Assembly (NCBI RefSeq): GCF_020966755.1 | Contig: NZ_JAJKFT010000010.1 | Coordinates: 3,690,481 to 3,754,480, forward strand | Direction: 5' to 3' | Length of the DNA: 64,000 nucleotides | Origin: Blastopirellula sediminis | GTDB taxonomy: Bacteria; Planctomycetota; Planctomycetia; Pirellulales; Pirellulaceae | Part shown: positions 42,481-50,022 of the stretch, piece after piece | Layout: each line of letters starts with the position of its first letter | Position numbering within the stretch: position 1 is the stretch's first letter | The notes under the pieces: model-generated | Told to the model about the DNA's origin: nothing | Database searches by the model: none | What the model saw: the letters and a program-made list of their open reading frames with translations, nothing else | Program-made: the position numbers and the translations under genes

Positions 42481-42979
42481 GGACGAAGTGGAGAAGCTGG
42501 TCGATCGACATTGGGCGGTTGTCATCGAGTTGGTTGTAGGATCGATATTTCTGTTCGCCTTATCAGGTCCGGTCTATTACTACGTCGATTCTAATTTTGG
42601 CATGGCGGCGAGCGGCATTGCGGCAGTCGTTGCGATACGCGCCGGTATTGACGTTCAAAGAAAGCTGGCGGCTGACTGTTTACAGCGAGGAGGTGCGTTG
42701 AAGTCGTTGGCGATATCGTTATTCCTGGTCGGCGCGACATGCGTCGCCGCGTACGTCGCTTGTTTTACGACATGTTTCGCCGCCGCTTCGATCTTTAACC
42801 ATCTCTACGACCAAAATATTGGGCTTCTCGTTCTGATTTCTTTCGGCTCTGGAGGCGTCGTCGGTTTGTCGGTCGGTTCGGCTCTCTTGTATTACCTCGG
42901 CCCTGCATCGGTCGAAATGCTGCGACGAACCCGCACGACGGAGAATTCAACGAATGTGCATGCAAAGGAGGAGGTATGA
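42431..42979 (+). CDS. NPYQSP-type small membrane protein 5
   Basis: 182 residues from the GTG at 42431, with the same upstream GGAGGTGAG as protein 4 (an ATG at 42416 is less likely). Head ENPYQSP, loop RAGIDVQRKLAADCLQ and closing LGPASVEMLRRTR. Four hydrophobic segments. The stop overlaps the next start (ATGA). Confidence 0.75.
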   Translation: MKRTDAPPEYENPYQSPDEVEKLVDRHWAVVIELVVGSIFLFALSGPVYYYVDSNFGMAASGIAAVVAIRAGIDVQRKLAADCLQRGGALKSLAISLFLVGATCVAAYVACFTTCFAAASIFNHLYDQNIGLLVLISFGSGGVVGLSVGSALLYYLGPASVEMLRRTRTTENSTNVHAKEEV

Positions 42980-43299
42980 GCCAAGGAGAATACGGCAAGA
43001 AGCTGGTCTCTTCCCTGGGGATCGCGTTCTTGGTTACCTTGGCGGCCTGCATTGCGCTATTGAGGAATTGCTTCGCCGCGGTCGCCACTCAAGTCCACAG
43101 ATCGTATCCTGGAAGAGTCGTCGATGGTTTGATCGGTCTGGCCTGCGTCCCTTCGGTGGGCATCATTTTTGTGGAGGTTCCGGCGACGCTTGCCTATCGA
43201 CTTGGACAGGCATCTTCCGATACGTTACGACAAGCGAAAGACGCCCAGAATTCGTCTCCCATGCCTGAGCAAGGATCCAAATCGAGTGAACGCACCTGA
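42976..43299 (+). CDS. Short membrane protein 6, headless relative of the NPFxxP family
   Basis: 107 residues with a strong AAGGAGGAGG ribosome binding site. Two membrane segments (~12-32, ~50-70) and the closing signature LGQASSDTLRQAK, matching LGPASVxxLRR of its neighbours. The NPFxxP head and the first half of the family are absent, so it is probably a truncated duplicate that has been kept. Confidence 0.65.
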   Translation: MSQGEYGKKLVSSLGIAFLVTLAACIALLRNCFAAVATQVHRSYPGRVVDGLIGLACVPSVGIIFVEVPATLAYRLGQASSDTLRQAKDAQNSSPMPEQGSKSSERT

Positions 43300-43909
43300 T
43301 CGAGATTGGTATATCGTCCGCCGCTGGCAGTCGTACGTCGCCGAAATGCGCGTTGTCGCGCTGCGGATGGCGGCGATCGTCGTTTGTTACGGCCTGCAGC
43401 TTTGGCATCACTTCGGCCTGCTCGACGAAGCGGGGCAAGCGGCCAATGCCGAGTTTCACAAGCAGGCGACGCTGATCGCGTGCGGGTGGCTCTTTTTGTC
43501 GCTGGCGGTCTGGCTGGTGCTATTGCGCCGCTGGTTTCCGCCGCTACTCAGTTACGTCAGCACGGCGGTCGACATCGCGTTTTTGACGACGCTGATCGCC
43601 GCCTCCGGCGGGCCGACGGCGACGCAGCTCGATACGTTTTACTTCTTTATCATCATCCTGGCGGGTCTGCGGTTTGAGCTTCCGCTCGTTTGGTGCGCGA
43701 CGTTGGCCACGATGGTTGGTTTTATGGCGAGCGTCGGCGCGGTTGATAAAACCTGGTTTGACGCCGAGCATACGGTGCCGCCGATCAGCCAAGGGATTAC
43801 GCTCGTCAGTTTGGGCGCGGCCGGTATCGTGGTTGGACAAATCGTTCGCCGCTCGAAAGACCTGGCGGTCGCCTACGCCGAGCGCAAGCGGCAAGGGGGC
43901 GAAGCATGA
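43286..43909 (+). CDS. Six-segment membrane protein of unknown function
   Basis: 207 residues from the GTG at 43286, overlapping the previous stop by 14 bases. Six hydrophobic segments in pairs, with an Arg-rich N terminus (YIVRRWQSYVAEMR) and a Lys/Arg C terminus. The layout resembles the membrane input domains of bacterial sensor kinases and cyclases, but no output domain is attached. It may be a stand-alone membrane module. The stop overlaps the next start (ATGA). Confidence 0.65.
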   Translation: MNAPDRDWYIVRRWQSYVAEMRVVALRMAAIVVCYGLQLWHHFGLLDEAGQAANAEFHKQATLIACGWLFLSLAVWLVLLRRWFPPLLSYVSTAVDIAFLTTLIAASGGPTATQLDTFYFFIIILAGLRFELPLVWCATLATMVGFMASVGAVDKTWFDAEHTVPPISQGITLVSLGAAGIVVGQIVRRSKDLAVAYAERKRQGGEA

Positions 43910-44364
43910 GTCGCTCGCTTCCCCATGTTCGCTGCCCCGAGTGCGGCGCCGACAACAACGCTTTCGCGGCGAACTGTTGGATTTGCCAACGTCCACTGGT
44001 CGACGAGGCGGAACTGGTGAAGGCGCTGCCGGTCGAAGCTCCTGCCTTCGTCGCCGGGGTCAACACCAAGGTCGGCAACGTGCTGTTGCTGTTCACGCTA
44101 ATCGCGCTGATTCTCGTCGGAATCGGCGTATCGACGGTCGAGCCTGTTGCGCTGATCTTTTATGCGATCTTGGTCGTCGCTCCCTGTTTAGGGGTGGGAA
44201 TAACGCTACGGCAGATCCTGGTCGCCAAAGACAAGCCGACGGCGACCGGCGGATTAACGGCGGTGTTAATCGTGGTCAGCGTTGTCGGATTACTGATGAT
44301 CTCGTTTGGGATTCTGTGCTTTACCGCTTGTTTGCAGATGTTTTCGCCCAACGCTTTTCACTGA
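43906..44364 (+). CDS. Zinc-ribbon membrane protein 1
   Basis: 152 residues. A cytoplasmic N-terminal zinc ribbon of two Cys pairs (CPECGAD ... CWICQRPL) at ~10-32, then a linker and about four membrane helices. The ribbon probably binds zinc and may recruit a partner. Coupled to both neighbours (ATGA before, TGATG after). One of three paralogues in a row. Confidence 0.75.
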   Translation: MSRSLPHVRCPECGADNNAFAANCWICQRPLVDEAELVKALPVEAPAFVAGVNTKVGNVLLLFTLIALILVGIGVSTVEPVALIFYAILVVAPCLGVGITLRQILVAKDKPTATGGLTAVLIVVSVVGLLMISFGILCFTACLQMFSPNAFH

Positions 44365-44879
44365 TGAGCGATCCTCGCCAACATCGAAACGCCAAGCTCG
44401 AGCCGCGGACGCTCCCGGTGGTTGCGTGCCCGGAGTGCGGCGCCGAGAACTATGCTTTTGCACCGCGTTGTTGGATTTGTCAGTGTAAGTTCGATCCAAA
44501 CGACCTGATCCAAGGAGAGAAAACCGTCGAGTCGCCAGCGTTTGCGCGACCCCATTCGCCACTAGCCGCCAACTTGCCGGTGTTGATCCTGCTGCCGGCC
44601 TTGATTGTGATCGGCTACGGAGTGGCGTGGCTCAACCCCTACCTGTTTATTCCTTACCTATTGCTGATCAGCTTGCCGATGCTGGGGATCTCGTTTTTGA
44701 TTCGGAGCAGTTGGACGCAGCCAGGACGCAAGCCCCTTCTTGGCGGAAGCATTGCGGTCTCGGTGATCCTTTTCCTGATGGCTATTTTAGGGTCGGCGAT
44801 CTTTGTGATCGCGGCGATTGTGATTCTGGTGTTTCTCATATGTACGAACCAAATTGACCGGACGAATCTGCCATGGTGA
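44364..44879 (+). CDS. Zinc-ribbon membrane protein 2
   Basis: 171 residues from the ATG at 44364, sharing one base with the preceding stop. Zinc ribbon CPECGAENYAFAPRCWICQCKF at ~22-44 (its last Cys adds a fifth), then about four membrane helices. Paralogue of the genes on both sides. Confidence 0.75.
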   Translation: MSDPRQHRNAKLEPRTLPVVACPECGAENYAFAPRCWICQCKFDPNDLIQGEKTVESPAFARPHSPLAANLPVLILLPALIVIGYGVAWLNPYLFIPYLLLISLPMLGISFLIRSSWTQPGRKPLLGGSIAVSVILFLMAILGSAIFVIAAIVILVFLICTNQIDRTNLPW

Positions 44880-45415
44880 TGGACGAGCCGAGTAATCCAG
44901 AGCGACGTCCGCTGACCCCTTCTTCGGTGAAGCTCATCCAGTGCCCCGAGTGCGGCGCCGAGAACCAGGCGTTCGCCGCGAACTGTTGGATTTGCCAACG
45001 CCCGCTGGCGGAAGAAGAGATGATCGAAGCGAAGCTTGCGCCGGCGCCGCCGAAGTACGTCGACACCACGAGCAGCATCTTCGCCTATTTGCTTTTGGTC
45101 CTGTCGAGCCTGGCGATCATCCTGATGGGAGTCGGCGTTTATTACGTAAACCCCGTCTGGGCCCTTTATTACGTCCTGCTGTTTGGCGTTCCGCTGATGG
45201 CGGCCGGCGTTGGGATCTTCTACGCGTTGCTCAGTAATGATGAAAATATTCGAAAGGCAGGAGCCATTTTCGCGTCCTTTTACGCGATAGGGATGACGAT
45301 CTTGGGATCGTTGGGGATCGTGTTTTTGACGATCGCCGCCATTGTTATATTTGTGATCAGCGTTTGCGCTGGTTTTGCTGAACTCTGCTTCGGACCGCAA
45401 AACACGGGGAATTGA
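44873..45415 (+). CDS. Zinc-ribbon membrane protein 3
   Basis: 180 residues from the ATG at 44873 (an ATG at 44879 is possible). Zinc ribbon CPECGAEN ... CWICQRPL at ~24-46, acidic linker, four membrane helices. The stop is 4 bp before the radical SAM start, so the zinc-ribbon trio and the radical SAM gene are one operon. Confidence 0.75.
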   Translation: MVMDEPSNPERRPLTPSSVKLIQCPECGAENQAFAANCWICQRPLAEEEMIEAKLAPAPPKYVDTTSSIFAYLLLVLSSLAIILMGVGVYYVNPVWALYYVLLFGVPLMAAGVGIFYALLSNDENIRKAGAIFASFYAIGMTILGSLGIVFLTIAAIVIFVISVCAGFAELCFGPQNTGN

Positions 45416-45419
45416 TCCA

Positions 45420-46931
45420 ATGCTCAAGCCGCATGATCTAGCGCGACGCGACTACACCGTCCTGGGCGTGACGCAAAGTCTTTGCCCCGAGTGCCTGGCC
45501 GTCGTCCCGGCCAAGATCATCACCAAGGGGAACCGCGTCTACTTTCGCAAACGTTGCCCCGAGCATGGCGAACGGGACGACTTCGTCTGCTCCGACGTCG
45601 CCCAGTACGATCAACTGCAATACAGCGTTCCGGGCAAGGTGCCGCATGAATTTGGCGTGCTGCCGGAGAAAGGGTGTCCGCTCGATTGCGGGCTCTGCAC
45701 CGAGCATGAACAGCACAGCTGCATCGGCCTGCTCGAGATCACGTCGAGCTGCAATCTTTCGTGCCCGATGTGCTATGCCGGCAGCGGTCCCGGCGGTAAA
45801 CATCTGACCGTCGCCGAGTGTCAGGCCGCGATTGATCGGCTGGTCGAAGTAGAAGGGCGTCCCGAGGTGCTGCAGCTTTCTGGCGGCGAGCCGACGATTC
45901 ATCCCGAGTTTGAAACGATCCTCGCCTACGCCCTGTCGCAGCCGATCGACTACGTGATGATCAACACGAATGGCATTCGTCTGGCTCGCGATCTGGAACT
46001 GGTCGAGCGGCTAGCGAAACATCGCGACCGGATCGAGATCTATCTGCAGTTCGACGGCTTCAGCGAAGAGGCGTCGTTGCTGCTGCGGGGTGAATCGCTG
46101 GTCGAAACCAAGAAGAAGGCGGTCGAGCGGTGCGGTGAAGCGGGACTGCACGTCAATCTGGTCGCGACCCTGCAAACCGACGTCAATCACGATCAGCTGG
46201 GCGCACTGGTCGACTACTGCGTCGACAAGCCATGGATCACTGGGCTCAGTTTCCAGCCGGCGACCTACAGCGGTCGACATGTTTTGCCGGAGGTGCTCGA
46301 GCGGCGGATTACCTTCCCCGATGTGATTCGCGGAATTGATGAGCAGACGGAGGGACGTTTCCGGCAAAGCGACTTCATGCCGCTCCCATGTGCGCATCCG
46401 AACTGTCACCAGATGAGCTACGCCTATCGATATCAGGGGAAACTGATTCCGCTGATGCGGTTTATCGACGCGACGCAGCATATCGACCTGTTAGCGAGCG
46501 GCATCTCCTTCACGCGACCGGCGGTGCGCGATCTGCTGGAACGTTATCTCGCGCGACAAGGTTGTTGCAGCGGCGGTAATTGCGGAACTTCGACTCCGGT
46601 CGATAACAACGATCCGTTCGCCATCATTGAGCCGCCGACTTGCGAGCCGGAACTAGAACTGTCGCCCGAGATGTTCGCCGATCCCGAGATCGGAGCCGCC
46701 GCGGTCGATTTCTTTGCGAAGGCGATGCGGCAAGAGCTAGGCGCCGGCGACGTCTTTCGGGTGATGGTCACGTCGTTTCTCGACGCGTACAACTTTGACG
46801 TCCGCCGCGTTATGAAATGCTGCATTCATCATGTGCTGCCGAGCGGACATTTGATTCCGTTCTGCGCTTACAACGTCCTCTATCGCGACGGCCATGTGCC
46901 GCTGCCGCCGCTCGATCGAAAGCACGTCTAG
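45420..46931 (+). CDS. Radical SAM enzyme resembling tetraether/membrane-spanning lipid synthases
   Basis: 503 residues from the ATG at 45420. An N-terminal Cys-rich domain has CPEC at 22-25 and KRCPEHG near 50, then GCPLDCGLCTEHEQHSC. The radical SAM cluster motif C-x3-C-x2-C is at Cys111, Cys115 and Cys118 (SSCNLSCPMCY), and SGGEPT is the SAM-binding GGE. The C-terminal region adds CCSGGNCG and MKCCIHH. The order of an N-terminal Cys domain, GCPxxCGLC and the SAM core is that of the MJ0619/Tes group, some of which join lipid alkyl chains. Lipid tail modification is inference, supported by the Lgt-like neighbour. Confidence 0.85.
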   Translation: MLKPHDLARRDYTVLGVTQSLCPECLAVVPAKIITKGNRVYFRKRCPEHGERDDFVCSDVAQYDQLQYSVPGKVPHEFGVLPEKGCPLDCGLCTEHEQHSCIGLLEITSSCNLSCPMCYAGSGPGGKHLTVAECQAAIDRLVEVEGRPEVLQLSGGEPTIHPEFETILAYALSQPIDYVMINTNGIRLARDLELVERLAKHRDRIEIYLQFDGFSEEASLLLRGESLVETKKKAVERCGEAGLHVNLVATLQTDVNHDQLGALVDYCVDKPWITGLSFQPATYSGRHVLPEVLERRITFPDVIRGIDEQTEGRFRQSDFMPLPCAHPNCHQMSYAYRYQGKLIPLMRFIDATQHIDLLASGISFTRPAVRDLLERYLARQGCCSGGNCGTSTPVDNNDPFAIIEPPTCEPELELSPEMFADPEIGAAAVDFFAKAMRQELGAGDVFRVMVTSFLDAYNFDVRRVMKCCIHHVLPSGHLIPFCAYNVLYRDGHVPLPPLDRKHV

Positions 46932-46935
46932 TCCC

Positions 46936-47688
46936 ATGATGATCAACCCGACCTATATCGTGATCATGGCGACGGCGATTGCGCTTTGCAGTTTGATGGT
47001 GCGCCGATCGCAGCAGAAGTTGCCCCTGACCCGGGAAGAAAAGTTCGGGCTGGGACTTGGCGGTTTTTGCGGCGCGATGATCGGCGCCAAGCTGCCGTTC
47101 GTCTTGTACGACCTGGAAGGACTCTGGAGCGGCGGCGCATGGTTTGCGCATGGCAAGACGATCGTCTGCGGCCTGGCCGGCGGTTATCTCGGCGTCGAAA
47201 TCGCCAAATGGCTGATGAACGTCCGGATCAAAACCGGGGACTCCTTCGCCGCGCCGGTTGCGTTCGCGATCGCCATCGGCCGCTGGGGCTGTTTCTTCGG
47301 CGGCTGTTGTTTTGGAACGCCGACGACCTTGCCGTGGGGCGTCGCTTTTCCGACTGCAGTCGACGATCCGCTGGCGCTGCGGCATCCGACGCAGATCTAC
47401 GAGAGTCTTTTTCATCTGACGATGGGCTTTACGCTGCTATGGCTACAGCGGAAAGGTTGGTTCCGCGGGCAGCTGATGAAGCTCTATATCCTGGTCTATC
47501 TCGGCTATCGCTTTTTGACCGAGATGATTCGTCCCGAGCCGCGGTACTTCGTCGGATTGACGGCGTATCAATGGGGGGCGATCGCCCTGGCGATCATCTT
47601 CATCTGGCTTTGGCGACGCGACGCAGCGGCGCTGTCCGCCGAGAGCGCACAAAAAGAGCCGCGTCCAGCGGACGCGGCTGCAGATTAG
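46936..47688 (+). CDS. Lgt-like (prolipoprotein diacylglyceryl transferase family) membrane protein
   Basis: 250 residues, about seven membrane helices. Lgt-family segments are GKTIVCGLAGGYLGVE, IGRWGCFFGGCCFG, HPTQIYES and RFLTEMIRPEP. In true Lgt the central motif reads GRxGNFxNxE; here Cys residues replace the Asn/Glu, so it belongs to an Lgt-like side branch and should not be taken as the cell's lipoprotein enzyme. It starts 4 bp behind the radical SAM gene. Transfer of a glycerolipid unit in the same pathway is inference. A terminator for rho lies inside its last codons. Confidence 0.8.
   Translation: MMINPTYIVIMATAIALCSLMVRRSQQKLPLTREEKFGLGLGGFCGAMIGAKLPFVLYDLEGLWSGGAWFAHGKTIVCGLAGGYLGVEIAKWLMNVRIKTGDSFAAPVAFAIAIGRWGCFFGGCCFGTPTTLPWGVAFPTAVDDPLALRHPTQIYESLFHLTMGFTLLWLQRKGWFRGQLMKLYILVYLGYRFLTEMIRPEPRYFVGLTAYQWGAIALAIIFIWLWRRDAAALSAESAQKEPRPADAAAD
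47651..47679 (-). terminator. Intrinsic terminator of rho, inside the Lgt-like gene
   Basis: agccgcgtcc (47657-47666), loop agc, ggacgcggct (47670-47679): a perfect 10-bp stem. On the minus strand it is followed by CTTTTT (complement of 47651-47656). It lies 82 nt beyond the rho stop and within the 3' end of the convergent Lgt-like coding sequence. Confidence 0.85.
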
Positions 47689-47760
47689 TTTTCTTCATTT
47701 GTGGCATGCTCTTGCGGCGTCTTCGCCGGATGAGCATGTCTTCAAACGCCAGTGAAAGCC

Positions 47761-49071
47761 TTAGTGGCCGTTGCGAGTTCCGGCGATCAGGCTGACGAAT
47801 TCCAAGTTGTTTTTGTACTTGCTGAGCTGACGCGTGAGCTGCTCCATCGCTTCGATGTGGTGCATCGAAGTGAGCGTGCGACGGAGCGCGACGACGGCGC
47901 CCAGGGTTCCTTCGTCCAGCAGCAGTTCTTCGCGACGCGTGCCGGATTGCGAGATGTCGATCGCGGGCCAGACGCGACGGTCGGCCAGTTTGCGATCGAG
48001 CACCAGCTCCATGTTGCCGGTCCCTTTGAACTCTTGGAAGATCAGCTCGTCCATGCGGCTGCCGGTGTCGATCAGGGCGGTGCCGACGATCGTCAGCGAG
48101 CCACCTTCTTCGAAGGCGCGAGCCGTGGCGAACAGCTTCTTGGGGATGTCGAGCGCCTTGATGTTCACGCCGCCAGACATCGTACCGCCGCTATCGCCGA
48201 CCCATTTGTTGAACGCACGGGCCAGACGCGTGATCGAGTCGAGCAGCAGGAAGACGTCGTGACCCATTTCGGCCAGACGCTTGCAGCGTTCGATGACCAG
48301 CTGCGAGAGGCGGACGTGGCTTTCGACGTCGCGGTCCAAGCTGCTGGCGATCACTTCGCCGTTGATGTTCCGCTGCATGTCGGTCACTTCTTCCGGACGT
48401 TCGTCGATCAACAACACGATCAACTTGACGCTCGGATAGTTCGCCGAGATGCCGCGGCTCAGATTCTGGATCAGCATCGTCTTGCCGGTACGCGGCGGAG
48501 CGACGACCAGGGCGCGTTGCCCCTTGCCGAGCGGCGTCAGCAGATCGACGACGCGATTGGTGAGCGGGCCCCCTTCGATTTCGAGCTTCAGATGCTCGCG
48601 GGGATTGATCGGCGTCAGCTTGTCGAACGGACTGGTCATCGCATACTTTTCAGGAAGCATGCCGTCGACGTCGGTCAGTTCACGCAAACGCGGGCCTTGT
48701 CCGCGGCGGAATCGCTGCACCATGCCGCGAAGCATCAGACCTTCGCGAAGCTGGTATTTCTCGATCATCGTGCCGGGGACGAATGGATCGGTACGCTCAC
48801 GAGCGTAATTGTTTTCTGGGCTGCGGAGGAAGCCGTAGCCGTTGGGATGCATTTCGAGCAAGCCATAGCCCGGTTCCAACGGAATCGGTTCGCCCGGTTC
48901 AAATTCTTCCTGTTCCAGGTTATTGCGAGGAACATTGGAACTGGGAGCAGAAGCGCGACGGTGTCCTCCACCTTGGCGACGCGAACGTCCGCCTTGTTGT
49001 TGTCCGTCGTTTTGGCCTCCTCGACGCCGCCCGCCGCCAGAGCGAGAGCGGGCCTGCCTCTTTTTCGCCAT
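47761..49071 (-). CDS. rho: Transcription termination factor Rho
   Basis: 436 residues from the ATG at 49071 (AGGTGA upstream). An N-terminal Arg/Gly/Gln-rich extension of ~55 residues is followed by the RNA-binding domain (GLLEMHPNGYGFLR), Walker A APPRTGKT, DERPEEVTDM, LLLDSITRLARA, the Q-loop region around TMSGGVN and the R-loop segment near GGSLTIVGTAL. A hexameric RNA helicase that ends transcription. The basic extension is common in high-G+C bacteria. Preceded by a leader of about 700 nt. Confidence 0.97.
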   Translation of the reverse strand: MAKKRQARSRSGGGRRRGGQNDGQQQGGRSRRQGGGHRRASAPSSNVPRNNLEQEEFEPGEPIPLEPGYGLLEMHPNGYGFLRSPENNYARERTDPFVPGTMIEKYQLREGLMLRGMVQRFRRGQGPRLRELTDVDGMLPEKYAMTSPFDKLTPINPREHLKLEIEGGPLTNRVVDLLTPLGKGQRALVVAPPRTGKTMLIQNLSRGISANYPSVKLIVLLIDERPEEVTDMQRNINGEVIASSLDRDVESHVRLSQLVIERCKRLAEMGHDVFLLLDSITRLARAFNKWVGDSGGTMSGGVNIKALDIPKKLFATARAFEEGGSLTIVGTALIDTGSRMDELIFQEFKGTGNMELVLDRKLADRRVWPAIDISQSGTRREELLLDEGTLGAVVALRRTLTSMHHIEAMEQLTRQLSKYKNNLEFVSLIAGTRNGH

Positions 49072-50022
49072 CGAAATCACCTAAGTTGCGCGAAGCAAAT
49101 CGAGATAGTGAGAGAATGGAGCGCTCAATTGCGCCGCCTTTGTAATTTGCCCGCAAACGATCGACATTCCGTTGTCGTTTGCGCGGCTACCGTTTGGTTT
49201 GAATCAACGAAGATCGTGAAACCGAATGGATCAGCGTCGGTCGACTCAGCGACGATTCTGAAACGTGGGTTGAGAGGTGCGCGAAGTCCGCTAATCGAAC
49301 CAGGCGTCGCTCTCAGGAAGAATCAAAGCTCACCGGGGCTTCAAACGTCGCCGCCCGTCATGGGGTTGTAAGCGTCGTTTGAGAGGCACATCGCGTTCCG
49401 GTATCTCCTGCCGGCGATGAACGTCACTGCCGTGAAGGGATCGATACCGTTACCGGTGATGGGTAACTCTAAAGGTCCTGTGCGGCTCACTGGAGAGCCT
49501 GGGACCGGAGGTCCTTCTCGCCCAAATTCAAACTTCCGCCGGTGCGAACGAAATCGCGGAGGGGAAGGTTTCTTAAAGCCCTGGTTTGGCCTCAGTCGCT
49601 GCAGGAGCAGGACGACGGTTCCAAAACCGAACCTTAAGAGCGTCTAGGTTCGCCGGACGCATACGCGAAGGAGAAATCAATTTTAAACTTGAAGACTCGC
49701 GACCGCGTCGCCGAACTTCGCCCGAAGACATCGTAGACGATTGGGCGTGAGGGTTTTGCCGAGGTGGCATTCTTAAACCTTCGGCATCTTATCCACATTT
49801 TATCGGATGTGTCAAGCTATCATCGCCGGCCCAAATAGGCGAAAAGGGGAAATTTGTTCGATTTCCCTGCCCTGCAAGCACTTGCGACAAATCCCGCAAC
49901 ACGCGAATTGGGAATTGAAGGAAAAATCGGACTTTTTGCTACGGTCGTTAAAGTCGCATGTCCGATACCCAAAACTGATTGTTTGATTGAGGGGGACTAC
50001 GCTGCTAGCGAAAGGCGCCGAA
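49072..50022. other. Long intergenic region: rho leader and thioredoxin-fusion promoter region
   Basis: 951 bases without a supportable gene. On the minus strand it holds a promoter at 49786-49815 and a ~700-nt untranslated leader of rho, with small stems such as ggacc-gga-ggtcc near 49503-49515. The promoter of the thioredoxin-YHS gene must lie in its right part, but I cannot place it. Confidence 0.5.
49786..49815 (-). promoter_or_regulatory. Sigma70-type promoter on the minus strand, probably of rho
   Basis: On the minus strand TTGACA (49815-49810) is a perfect -35 box. After an 18-nt spacer, TAAGAT (49791-49786) matches four of six -10 bases. Transcription from about 49779 would give rho a ~700-nt leader. 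Confidence 0.6.

Noticed and set aside
43674-44879. 401-codon frame read as one long protein
   Set aside because: Only the part from the ATG at 44364 is real (zinc-ribbon membrane protein 2); the first half is an out-of-frame shadow of two other genes.
47752-49371. Open frame of 539 codons on the plus strand opposite rho
   Set aside because: Mirrors the high-G+C codon pattern of rho on the other strand; the protein is low-complexity and Arg/Asp/Gln-rich with no family signature, while rho is unmistakable.
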